Shown here: positions 57,798-64,000 of the stretch, one piece after another | Layout of the letters: every line of letters begins with the position of its first letter | How positions within the stretch are numbered: position 1 is the stretch's first letter | Source: an uncultured Peptococcaceae bacterium | GTDB lineage: Bacteria; Bacillota; Peptococcia; Peptococcales; Peptococcaceae | DNA length: 64,000 bases | NCBI GenBank assembly: GCA_937976375.1 | Contig: CALJRU010000028.1 | Span: forward strand, 1 to 64,000 | Direction of reading: 5' to 3' | Program-made: the position numbers and the translations under genes | Notes under the pieces: model-generated | What the model was told of the DNA's origin: nothing | What the model saw: only the letters and a program-made list of their open reading frames with translations | Databases searched by the model: none

Positions 57798-59471
57798 TCA
57801 TTGGCGTTGTGGGCCGCGTGGGCCATAGTCAAGTTCGGCGGTCATAGCGCCAAAATGTTTCATGGCTTCTGGTGCGTCGTCCTGCGCCAGATTCAGTTCG
57901 ATGAAGGCAGCACGGCCGCCTTTGTCGGCTTCTGCCAGCGCCGCTTCCAAATCCTCTTCGGTGTGCACTTCGGCACAGTAAACATCGCGCTCCGGTGCCA
58001 GCACCTGCGGCAGATCGCGGTAGCGCCAGTCTGCAATGTCATTGTAGGCAGCATTCATGCCCAAAATGTAGCGTTCGATGGTGTAGCCGCGGTTGTTGAG
58101 CAGGAAAATGATTGGCTTCAGCCCGCGATTGAGAATCGTGGACAGTTCCTGCGCCGTCAGCTGAAAGGAACCATCGCCGATGAAGAGCAGCGCGCGGCGC
58201 TCCGGCTGGGCCGTCATGGCCCCCAGAAGCGCTGGCAGTGAATAGCCGATGGAGCCCCAGATTGGCTGCGCAATGTAACAGGTGCCGCGTGGAAAGCGAT
58301 TTTCCAATAAGGCTGTCAGCGAGGTGCCGTTTTCCACACAAACCAGGTCGTTTTCCTGGAAGAAATGCGCCATGCGCTGCCAGAACCAGGCCTGGGTCAG
58401 TGGTTTGTCCGCCGTCGCGCGAGGCTGCTTCACCGCATCGTCAAAGAGAATTGGCGCAGCATCGTGTCGTTCCGGCAATGCTTCGGCCACTTTTTCCACC
58501 AGTTCCGCAGCCGCCACGCCTTCGTAGACTTCGCCCTGGATGGTGACATTGACATCGCGAATGTAGATCTGCGCCGACACTGGATTGTTGCCAGGCGCTG
58601 CCATTGGGCTGCTTTCCACAAAGCATGGCGCCGTCGCAATCATGCAGTCGGAGCGGCGCAGCGCCTCGGCCACCAATGGTGCGGAAGACGCGCCGTTATA
58701 CATGCCGAGATAGAGTGGGTCCGATTCCGGCAAAATGCCCTTGCCGGTGCGAAAAGCCACATAAGGAATCTGCTGCTTGTGCGCAATCGTTGTGAGCGCT
58801 TCGGCAAGGCCGCAGCGGTCAGCGTCGGCATCGATGAGCAGGAGCGGATGCAGCGCTTGTTCGATGAGATGGGTGATGCGCCCCACAGCACTGGCGAGCC
58901 GTTCGCTGTCGCTGGCCGGCATGTGCAGTGTCAGCGGTGTCTCCGGCACATCCACCTCGAGATAGGAAATGTTCGATGGCACCTGGATATACACCGGCAG
59001 CTTGTCGCGCCAACAGCTGACGAGCACACGATCCAGCTCATCAATATTCATTGGCGTCAGGCGCACCGAATTACCGGTGAACTGCTTGAGGCAGTTGGAA
59101 ATGTTGTCGAAATTTCCTTCGGCCAGCGAATGGTGCACACGCAGACGGCTCTCCATGGCATAAAGCGGCGGCGTACCAGAAATCAGCACCACCGGCACAT
59201 GCTCTGCGCAAGCGCCAGCCAGCCCGCAGATGGCGCTGAGATCACCGACACCGTAGGTGGTCAGCATAGTACCGATGCCGTTTGCCCGCGCGTAGCCATC
59301 GGCGGCGTAGCTGGCGTTGAGCTCGTTGCAAGTGCCGACAAAATCGATGTCGTCCACCTCGTCCAGCTGCTCCAAGAGCTGCAAATTAAAATCTCCCGGC
59401 ACGCCAAACACATGGCCCACGCCGATCTCGCGCAGACGCCGAAAGAGAAAGTGTCCGATCGTCATCTTCAT
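57798..59471 (-). CDS. Thiamine-diphosphate 2-oxoacid decarboxylase (IpdC/PDC-like)
   Basis: A 557-residue ThDP enzyme of the indolepyruvate/phenylpyruvate/pyruvate decarboxylase group. It opens HFLFRRLREIGVGHVFGVPGDFNL (split) with the catalytic Glu in GTCNELNASYAADGYAR (about 45-60) and the His pair in VHHSLAEG (near 112). The ThDP/Mg motif is FIGDGSFQLTAQELSTI (near 432), with NNRGYTIERYI after it. It turns arylpyruvates or branched 2-oxoacids into aldehydes, as in the Ehrlich pathway. The substrate is not fixed by sequence. GAGGAGG lies 8 bases before the ATG at 59471. Confidence 0.92.
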   Translation of the reverse strand: MKMTIGHFLFRRLREIGVGHVFGVPGDFNLQLLEQLDEVDDIDFVGTCNELNASYAADGYARANGIGTMLTTYGVGDLSAICGLAGACAEHVPVVLISGTPPLYAMESRLRVHHSLAEGNFDNISNCLKQFTGNSVRLTPMNIDELDRVLVSCWRDKLPVYIQVPSNISYLEVDVPETPLTLHMPASDSERLASAVGRITHLIEQALHPLLLIDADADRCGLAEALTTIAHKQQIPYVAFRTGKGILPESDPLYLGMYNGASSAPLVAEALRRSDCMIATAPCFVESSPMAAPGNNPVSAQIYIRDVNVTIQGEVYEGVAAAELVEKVAEALPERHDAAPILFDDAVKQPRATADKPLTQAWFWQRMAHFFQENDLVCVENGTSLTALLENRFPRGTCYIAQPIWGSIGYSLPALLGAMTAQPERRALLFIGDGSFQLTAQELSTILNRGLKPIIFLLNNRGYTIERYILGMNAAYNDIADWRYRDLPQVLAPERDVYCAEVHTEEDLEAALAEADKGGRAAFIELNLAQDDAPEAMKHFGAMTAELDYGPRGPQRQ

Positions 59472-59502
59472 GATTCTTTCCTCCTCGTTGATTCGTGATT
59501 CC

Positions 59503-59531
59503 ATTGTACCCTTTGTGCTGACGGTTGTCAT
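59503..59531 (-). promoter_or_regulatory. Promoter of the decarboxylase-flavodoxin operon
   Basis: ATGACA (59526-59531) and TACAAT (59503-59508), 17 bases apart on the minus strand. Confidence 0.75.
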
Positions 59532-59553
59532 CCGTTCACCAAGGATTTATACT
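59525..59553 (+). promoter_or_regulatory. Promoter of the orphan response regulator
   Basis: TTGTCA (59525-59530) and TATACT (59548-59553), 17 bases apart. Its -35 is the complement of the divergent decarboxylase -35, so the two promoters compete back to back. Confidence 0.8.
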
Positions 59554-59581
59554 AAAAGCAACGAAATGAAGGAGGCCGCTT

Positions 59582-60265
59582 ATGTTTTACACCATCATGG
59601 TCGTCGAAGACGACGCCGACATCAACAACCTTTTGGCAAAAATGCTGCGCCAGGCCGATTATCAGGTGATCCAGGTTTATTCCGGCAGCGAAGCAGTGCT
59701 GCGCCTGGGACAGGATACACCCGATCTCGTGCTGCTTGACCTCATGCTGCCCGGCATGAGCGGCGACGCCGTTCTCACCCACATGCGCAGCGAACTGGCG
59801 CTGGATGTGCCTGTCATCGTGCTTTCGGCCAAGAATGCTCTCACCGACAAAGTGGGTCTCTTAGAAGGCGGCGCCGACGATTACATCACCAAGCCGTTCG
59901 CGCCGGAAGAAGTGCTGGCGCGCATCACCGCCACACTGCGCCGCGCAGGCAAAGACACCACCAGCGACAAGCCGCTCACCTACCGCAGCCTCAGCCTTTC
60001 GCCAGCGCTGCGCAAAGTCACCCTCGAAGGCCAGGCGCTGACGCTCACCGCCCACGAATTTGACATTCTCGAACTGCTCATGCGCCAGCCCGAGAAAGTG
60101 TTCACCCGTGAGGCCCTCTATGAACAAGTGTGGCACGGCGGCTACTACGGCGAAAACAACACCGTCAACGTTCACGTGTCCAACATTCGCAAGAAACTCA
60201 AGGCCATCGATCCCACTGCCGACTATATCCAAACGGTCTACGGCATCGGGTTTAAGCTGCAATAA
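59582..60265 (+). CDS. Orphan OmpR-family response regulator
   Basis: A 227-residue regulator. The receiver has acidic residues 10-12, Asp53 in LVLLDLMLPGMSG and Lys in DDYITKPFAPEEV near 104. The winged-helix domain includes LTAHEFDILELLMRQPEKVF and ends VYGIGFKLQ. No kinase gene adjoins it; the next plus-strand operon is an ABC transporter of the lantibiotic-immunity type, whose partner regulators usually come with a kinase. It is a strong candidate to bind the phased TTTAT repeats at 61049-61106. GAAGGAGG lies 8 bases before the ATG. Confidence 0.93.
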   Translation: MFYTIMVVEDDADINNLLAKMLRQADYQVIQVYSGSEAVLRLGQDTPDLVLLDLMLPGMSGDAVLTHMRSELALDVPVIVLSAKNALTDKVGLLEGGADDYITKPFAPEEVLARITATLRRAGKDTTSDKPLTYRSLSLSPALRKVTLEGQALTLTAHEFDILELLMRQPEKVFTREALYEQVWHGGYYGENNTVNVHVSNIRKKLKAIDPTADYIQTVYGIGFKLQ

Positions 60266-60270
60266 AAAAA

Positions 60271-60294
60271 ACGCCGACCAGCAATGGTCGACGT
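60271..60294 (-). terminator. Terminator of the type III toxin gene
   Basis: ACGCCGACCA pairs with TGGTCGACGT (one mismatch), followed by eight T on the minus strand. The hairpin touches the stop codon of the toxin gene. Confidence 0.88.
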
Positions 60295-60767
60295 CAGTCC
60301 TCCAGCATGATTCTTTCAATGCGCAGAGCATCCGGCTGTCCCAGGAAAAATTTTACATGATGGCGAAACATCATGATCACTTGTTTAACATCCTTTTCGA
60401 TGGCCTGGATGGTTTTCGGATTTGCAATCATCACAGGCTGTCCGCCTCTGAAATAGCGGCTGTCGATAAAGCATTCACGAACGGGAAACATATTTTGCAG
60501 AAGCAGCGCCATTTCCATGCCCTGTATCCGCACCAGATGAATCCCTTTTGTTGTCTTGTGCCGCCGCTTGCGTTCGTTGATAATGCGCCTGTATTTTTCA
60601 ACACGTGAGCTGCAGGGGATCATCCACAACAGAGAGGTGTCCGGATCACGCACAGCATAATAATGCGGCCGTTTCGTTGTTTGATAATTCACCATTAAAT
60701 TTGGATCGTTCACCACTTCAAAAAAACGGTCACTGATAAAATACAGACTGCCTTGCACAAATTCCAT
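60294..60767 (-). CDS. Type III toxin-antitoxin endoribonuclease (CptN/ToxN-like)
   Basis: A 157-residue protein of the ToxN/AbiQ superfamily in its CptN/TenpN-like form. Visible family pieces are LYFISDRFFEVVNDPNLMVN (about 7-26), KRPHYYAVRD (about 32-41), WMIPCSSRVEKY (about 48-59) and the C-terminal LLQNMFPVRECFID near residue 90. Members are endoribonucleases held by a repeat RNA. That RNA is present here: two pseudoknot repeats and a terminator lie directly upstream. The ATG at 60767 has GGGGGAGGTG upstream; an ATG 18 bases earlier precedes the ribosome-binding site and is rejected. Targets may be cellular or phage RNA. Confidence 0.88.
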   Translation of the reverse strand: MEFVQGSLYFISDRFFEVVNDPNLMVNYQTTKRPHYYAVRDPDTSLLWMIPCSSRVEKYRRIINERKRRHKTTKGIHLVRIQGMEMALLLQNMFPVRECFIDSRYFRGGQPVMIANPKTIQAIEKDVKQVIMMFRHHVKFFLGQPDALRIERIMLED

Positions 60768-60791
60768 AGGATTCACCTCCCCCATGCTAAA

Positions 60792-60826
60792 CTAAAAACA
60801 AACCCTTTGCCGTGATGGACAAAGGG
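60792..60826 (-). terminator. Leaky terminator between antitoxin repeats and toxin
   Basis: CCCTTTG (60803-60809) pairs with CAAAGGG (60820-60826), followed on the minus strand by GTTTGTTTTTAG. Type III systems have a terminator at exactly this place, setting an excess of antitoxin RNA over toxin mRNA. Confidence 0.88.
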
Positions 60827-60841
60827 CTGCGAGACCTTATT

Positions 60842-60877
60842 CACGGACTACTTATATTCCGCATGTCCGGCAGCGGT
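60842..60877 (-). repeat. Antitoxin repeat unit 1 (toxin-proximal)
   Basis: 36-base core beginning CACGGACTACTTATATTCCG on the plus strand. Together with about 10 less conserved bases it makes the 46-base period. Confidence 0.85.
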
Positions 60878-60887
60878 GAATATCATG

Positions 60888-60923
60888 CACGGGCTATTTT
60901 TATTCCGCATGCCCGGCAGCGGT
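60888..60923 (-). repeat. Antitoxin repeat unit 2 (promoter-proximal)
   Basis: 36-base core beginning CACGGGCTATTTTTATTCCG on the plus strand, with four changes from unit 1, two of them compensatory. Confidence 0.85.
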
Positions 60924-61048
60924 CCAATGTCGAAGGCGTCTCAAACCTTCATTTACACCTTGCAACAGTATAACGTCACTAGTGATTCGGCAGGGCTTCC
61001 TGCTGATTCTATCGTACCATCTCACCAAATAAAAAGCAACAGCAAGCT

Positions 61049-61123
61049 TTTATGTCTTCTTTAAACCATTTAATACTTCTTTATGCCATCTTTATGACTT
61101 CTTTATCATTCATCCTGTACAAT
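61049..61123 (+). promoter_or_regulatory. Phased TTTAT repeats and -10 of the ABC operon
   Basis: TTTAT-like elements (TTTAT, TTTAA, TTAAT) start near 61049, 61060, 61070, 61080, 61091 and 61102, that is every 10-11 bases. They are followed by TACAAT at 61118-61123 as a -10 with no good -35. Direct repeats on one helix face upstream of a -35-poor promoter are typical OmpR-family activation sites. Confidence 0.65.
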
Positions 61124-61167
61124 ACGTTTGTCAGTAAGGAACACCGCTCGACAAACGTATTTTTTAT
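61121..61167 (+). terminator. Terminator-like hairpin in the ABC operon leader
   Basis: AATACGTTTGTC (61121-61132) and GACAAACGTATT (61150-61161) form a perfect 12-bp stem followed by TTTTATT, 14 bases before the ATPase start codon. It would stop transcripts from upstream or act as an attenuator. Confidence 0.75.
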
Positions 61168-61180
61168 TGGAGGGAATCCT

Positions 61181-62104
61181 ATGAACACCAACGTCATCGA
61201 AACCACCCGCCTTTGCAAAGTATACAGCAAGCTCAAGGCATTGGATAACGTCAGCATTCACGTGCCCCAGGGCGCCATCTATGGCCTCGTCGGCGACAAC
61301 GGCGCCGGTAAATCCACACTCCTGAAAATTCTCGCCGGACAGAGCTTCGCTACCAGCGGCAGCCTCTCACTCTTGGGCTGCGAAGGTGAGAAAGCCCTGC
61401 GCCTGGCTCGCCGTCATATTGGCTGTCTCATTGAAGATCCTGGCTTTTTCCCGAATATGACCGTGGAACAAACGCTCAAATACTACAGCATCCAGCGCGG
61501 CATCAGCGACAAACGTCGTGCCGATGCCATGATCACCCTCACCGGCCTCGAACAGAAACGCCGCAGCAAATGCAGCAGCCTCTCCATGGGGCAGCGTCAG
61601 CGCCTCGGCCTCGCCATCGCCATGCTCGGCAAGCCGCAGCTGCTCATCCTCGATGAGCCCATCAACGGTCTGGACCCAAGCGGCATCATCGAAATCCGCA
61701 GTCTCCTGCAGCGCCTTAATGAAGAAGAAAACATGACCATTCTTCTCTCCAGCCATATTCTCTCAGAATTGGAACACATCGCCAGCCACTATGGCTTTCT
61801 TAGCCACGGCCAACTGGTGGAGGAAGTCAGTGCCAAGGCACTGCACGAACAATGTGCCGACTACATTGCGCTCTCGCTCTCCGATGTCGACCGCTACGCC
61901 GCTATTTTTGAACGCCACTGTCCAGGAGAACGCTGCCAGGTCATGCCCGACCATGTGCTGCGTATTTATCAGCCACAGCACACAGCCGAATTTTACAGCA
62001 CCCTCGCCACAAAGAACGGTCTCACCATTCTCGGTCTGCAAACGGTGCAGGGATCTCTCGAAGATTACTACATGGCACTCAAGGAAAGAGGTGCACAGCA
62101 ATGA
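61181..62104 (+). CDS. ABC transporter ATPase (BcrA/lantibiotic-immunity type)
   Basis: A 307-residue ATPase. Walker A GDNGAGKST is at 38-46, the signature SSLSMGQRQRLGLAIAML near 130 and Walker B LLILDEPINGLDPSG near 155. The signature LSMGQ and a C-terminal part of about 90 residues match the BcrA/SpaF/NukF class for bacitracin or lantibiotic self-protection. GGAGGG lies 8 bases before the ATG at 61181. It overlaps the next tiny gene through ATGA. Two permeases follow. No bacteriocin gene is visible in the window. Confidence 0.92.
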   Translation: MNTNVIETTRLCKVYSKLKALDNVSIHVPQGAIYGLVGDNGAGKSTLLKILAGQSFATSGSLSLLGCEGEKALRLARRHIGCLIEDPGFFPNMTVEQTLKYYSIQRGISDKRRADAMITLTGLEQKRRSKCSSLSMGQRQRLGLAIAMLGKPQLLILDEPINGLDPSGIIEIRSLLQRLNEEENMTILLSSHILSELEHIASHYGFLSHGQLVEEVSAKALHEQCADYIALSLSDVDRYAAIFERHCPGERCQVMPDHVLRIYQPQHTAEFYSTLATKNGLTILGLQTVQGSLEDYYMALKERGAQQ

Positions 62105-62241
62105 AACGCGCTGAACACAACCCATTGGCCGCTCTTGCAGCAGCCTGCTCCGCCGTCTCAGCGCTGATTCTGCGGCTGCTGCTTTCAGGCGCTGTCCTCA
62201 TCGTCGGCAGCATCATTCTGCTTCGCAGCAATCACCGCTGA
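62101..62241 (+). CDS. Tiny membrane protein (46 residues)
   Basis: A short gene whose ATG overlaps the ATPase stop (ATGA). The product has a polar start (MKRAEHNPLAALAAACSAVS) and one hydrophobic helix at about 20-42, ending LRSNHR. I recognise no family. The overlap, the correct reading direction and the next gene's ribosome-binding site directly after its stop argue that it is translated. It may be a small transporter subunit or regulator; a similar small protein sits between the two permease genes. Confidence 0.6.
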   Translation: MKRAEHNPLAALAAACSAVSALILRLLLSGAVLIVGSIILLRSNHR

Positions 62242-62275
62242 GCGAACGACACACCAAAAGAAAGGAAGATCCTTC

Positions 62276-63100
62276 ATGCTGAACTACATCAAATCTGAGT
62301 GTTACCGCATCAGCCACCGCCCCGTGCTTTATGTCACCACACTCCTGCTTTCGGTGTTCGTCGTTGGACTCATCGTGCTCATTGCCATGTTCGCCTGGGA
62401 CACCGACAACGCCAGTGCGGTCAGCGCCGGCATCACCTACGCCGGACTGATTTCCTCCCCACAAGTCTTCATGTATATGGCAGCCATTGTCTCCTGCCTC
62501 ATTTACAGCAGTGTCCACAAATACGGCGATGTCAAGAACACCATCGCCGGCGGTCTTTCCCGCGTACAGGTGTTTGCTGGCAAATGCATTACCAGCTTGA
62601 TTGCTGCCACCATCGTCATGATCGTCCTCCTCACGGTCTGGATCATCAGCGCTGAGCTGATTCTAACATCTGGCGGCCTCTTCAGCATCGCAGATGTGCT
62701 CTTTGAGGTGCTTGTGATCTATCTCATTGCTGCCGCCAACATCATCACCGTTCAACTCTTTTTTGAACTGTTCAAAAAAGAAATGCTGGCGGCGCTGGCC
62801 TGGGCAGCCGTTTGGATCATTCTGCCAGCAGTCCTGAACCTTCTTGGCATGCATTTTGAAGTTCTTGCCAACATCGCCAGCTGGATGCCTTACAACTTCC
62901 TGCAGAACGTCGTACAGACCACCACCGTTGCCCAAGGCGATGTCATGGGCGGCTCTGTGAACGTCAGCATCATCTCTCAAAAACCAGACGTGCTCTGGTA
63001 CACCAGCGAGGGGCTCTTTAAATGCCTGCTCTCCGGTGCCATCGGTGTTGCGCTCTTCTCCCTCGCCGGCTGGATTGTTCTGCGCCGCCGCGATTTGTAA
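62276..63100 (+). CDS. ABC transporter permease 1 (lantibiotic-immunity-like)
   Basis: A 274-residue membrane protein with six helices, of the ABC-2 LanE/LanG kind. It opens MLNYIKSECYRISHRPVLYV and has DVKNTIAGGLSRVQVFAGK near residue 84, a short coupling helix pattern shared with the second permease. Helices lie roughly at 18-45, 58-80, 100-125, 138-165, 175-195 and 245-270. AAAGGAAG lies before the ATG. It is the partner of the ATPase encoded at 61181 and is paralogous to the protein starting at 63317. Confidence 0.88.
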   Translation: MLNYIKSECYRISHRPVLYVTTLLLSVFVVGLIVLIAMFAWDTDNASAVSAGITYAGLISSPQVFMYMAAIVSCLIYSSVHKYGDVKNTIAGGLSRVQVFAGKCITSLIAATIVMIVLLTVWIISAELILTSGGLFSIADVLFEVLVIYLIAAANIITVQLFFELFKKEMLAALAWAAVWIILPAVLNLLGMHFEVLANIASWMPYNFLQNVVQTTTVAQGDVMGGSVNVSIISQKPDVLWYTSEGLFKCLLSGAIGVALFSLAGWIVLRRRDL

Positions 63101-63115
63101 AAGGATGGTGCCGCC

Positions 63116-63301
63116 ATGTTTTCCCAAGCCGCCTTCCTCGTCGCCATGATAGCCTTCGCCTGCTGTGCCCTGCTGGCCATTCATGCCCTCTTTCAGGACG
63201 GCCTGCATGGCATCCAGCGCCATAAAAAATCGCTCTATCTTATATTCAGTATCTATGTTCTGGCTTTCACCTTGTTTCTCGTCACCCAATCGCCTGACTG
63301 A
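63116..63301 (+). CDS. Small two-helix membrane protein (61 residues)
   Basis: A 61-residue protein with hydrophobic helices at about 5-24 and 39-57, joined by a basic loop (HGIQRHKKS). I know no family. It lies 15 bases after permease 1 and 15 bases before permease 2, each with its own AAAGGAT-type ribosome-binding site, so it is part of the operon. Its role is unknown; like the 46-residue protein it may be an accessory subunit. Confidence 0.65.
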   Translation: MFSQAAFLVAMIAFACCALLAIHALFQDGLHGIQRHKKSLYLIFSIYVLAFTLFLVTQSPD

Positions 63302-63316
63302 AAGGATCTGTTTCCC

Positions 63317-64000
63317 ATGCTCAATTACATCCGCTCTGAGTTGTACCGGGCCACCCACACCCGCCCCTGTTATGTGATGACCGCCGTCCTCGTTCTCGGC
63401 ATTCTTGCCTTCAACCTCGTGCTTCATTTCTGGGGCAGCGGCGCCGACTACTACGGCCACACCTCCTTCAGCTATGTCTTTTCCATCTCAGAACCATGGC
63501 TCTATATGGTCTGCGGCGCTGTTGTGGCAGCTCTGCTGTATGAAGGCCGCAGCAAAAACGGCAACCTCAAGAACAGCCTTGCCAGCGGACTCTCCCGCAG
63601 CCAGCTCTTTGTCGGCCAGTGCCTGACAGCGCTCCTCATCGCCACCATCATGATGGTGATTGTCGTTGCCGTCTGGGCTGCCAGCGCCGAACTGCTGCTC
63701 GCCCACACCGATTTCTGGACACTTGGCGATTTTCTCTGCTCCGTCGCTGCCGCCTATCCGCTGGCCGTCGCCAGCCTTGTCTCCATCATTCCCTTCTTTC
63801 TGCTGTTCCGCCGTGATCTCACCGCCGTCGCCGGCTGGCTGATGGTCTGGAACGTCGCGCCCGCCCTCTTTGCCGGCCTCGGCCTCAAATTCTCCTGGGC
63901 ATCCCGTCTGGCCAGCTGGATGCCAAAGAACTTTCTCTCCTTCGACAGCGTCGTCCGCTGGTGGGAGGAACCGATGATTCTCGAAAAATCCCTTATCAGC
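63317..64000 (+). CDS. ABC transporter permease 2, cut by window end
   Basis: The first 228 residues of a second LanE/LanG-like permease; the frame is open to the last base. It opens MLNYIRSELYRATHTRPCYV, closely matching permease 1, and again has the segment NLKNSLASGLSRSQLFVGQ near residue 90. Five helices are visible. The two permeases probably form a heterodimer with the ATPase. AAAGGAT lies about 9 bases before the ATG. The ATPase - small protein - permease - small protein - permease order suggests that a regulatory kinase or further subunit lies just beyond. Confidence 0.87.
   Translation, partial: MLNYIRSELYRATHTRPCYVMTAVLVLGILAFNLVLHFWGSGADYYGHTSFSYVFSISEPWLYMVCGAVVAALLYEGRSKNGNLKNSLASGLSRSQLFVGQCLTALLIATIMMVIVVAVWAASAELLLAHTDFWTLGDFLCSVAAAYPLAVASLVSIIPFFLLFRRDLTAVAGWLMVWNVAPALFAGLGLKFSWASRLASWMPKNFLSFDSVVRWWEEPMILEKSLIS

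Larger units (their letters stand above)
60842..60923 (-). ncRNA. Type III antitoxin RNA, two 46-nt-period repeats
   Basis: Two 36-base copies (60842-60877 and 60888-60923) start 46 bases apart and differ at four positions. In each, CGGRC pairs with GYCCG (60844-60848 with 60865-60869; 60890-60894 with 60911-60915), and the pair at 60847/60866 (A-T) becomes G-C at 60893/60912. A second stem CCGC/GCGG (60859-60862 with 60873-60876, and the same in copy two) interlocks with the first, giving an H-type pseudoknot. The RNA runs on the minus strand toward the toxin gene. A TATACT at 60967-60972 is a possible -10; no good -35 is seen. Confidence 0.85.

Noticed and set aside
58365..59498. Open frame of 377 codons opposite the 2-oxoacid decarboxylase
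   Set aside because: Antisense shadow of a clear ThDP enzyme; rich in R, H, I and Q, with no domain and no promoter.
60842..60923. CRISPR array
   Set aside because: Only two units, the units are directional RNA folds with compensatory change, spacers are about 10 bases, and no cas genes are nearby.
60876..61064. A 62-codon plus-strand frame across the antitoxin region
   Set aside because: It runs antisense over the structured repeats and has no ribosome-binding site.
1..64000. Prophage, integrative element or insertion sequence
   Set aside because: I found no transposase, integrase, phage structural gene or flanking direct repeats; accessory modules appear singly among housekeeping genes.

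Overview
The window looks like chromosomal DNA of a fermentative, anaerobic, low-to-mid-GC Bacillota (Firmicutes). The signs are AGGAGG-type ribosome-binding sites, TTGACA-N17-TATAAT promoters, an rplU-prp-rpmA operon in which L27 carries the N-terminal extension cut by Prp, RNase J, Obg, lipobox lipoproteins, S-layer homology domains and a multidomain [FeFe] hydrogenase. I cannot place the class (Clostridia or Negativicutes) from sequence alone. I saw no rRNA, tRNA, CRISPR array, transposase or integrase. GC content looks close to 50 percent, except for an AT-richer N-terminal half of the large surface protein at 38.9-42.2 kb.

Layout. 0-18.7 kb is almost all minus-strand housekeeping: a TVP38 membrane protein, a DUF4825-type lipoprotein, a membrane-bound MutS-like ATPase coupled to obg, the L21/Prp/L27 operon with its leader, a stand-alone TIR protein, a nitrilase-fold amidase with proC, RNase J, a BceRS-AB-like regulator/kinase/ABC operon whose kinase lacks membrane helices, an amino-acid ABC importer, and comF. 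18.8-24.3 kb (plus) holds aconitase and an ECF sigma / membrane protein / ABC exporter operon. 24.4-38.9 kb holds a membrane-anchored methyltransferase, a MATE exporter divergent from a PadR repressor with a ChrA pair (shared palindromic operators), two XRE regulators, a DUF819 transporter with an M19 dipeptidase, DegV, DUF1002, an ECF S-component, an AI-2E exporter and PepV. 38.9-46.1 kb holds an SLH surface protein divergent from a small XRE regulator, then redox genes (aldo/keto reductase, flavodoxin lipoprotein, LysR, flavin reductase). 46.2-50.3 kb is a tandem duplication of MFS exporter and MarR regulator. 50.4-55.8 kb couples a lactate permease to an [FeFe] hydrogenase and a fused Fe-S/flavoprotein partner. 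55.9-60.3 kb holds a CPBP protease, a DUF4258/YgiT toxin-antitoxin-like pair, a flavodoxin with a thiamine-diphosphate 2-oxoacid decarboxylase, and an orphan response regulator.

The most striking element is at 60.29-60.93 kb (minus): a ToxN/CptN-type endoribonuclease gene preceded by an intrinsic terminator and two 46-nt-period repeats. Each repeat can fold into an H-type pseudoknot, and one stem pair covaries between the copies. This is the architecture of a type III (RNA-protein) toxin-antitoxin system. Immediately downstream on the plus strand is a lantibiotic-immunity-like ABC transporter operon with two paralogous permeases and two tiny membrane proteins. A helically phased TTTAT repeat array precedes its probable promoter, a plausible target of the nearby orphan response regulator. 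The operon runs off the end of the window.
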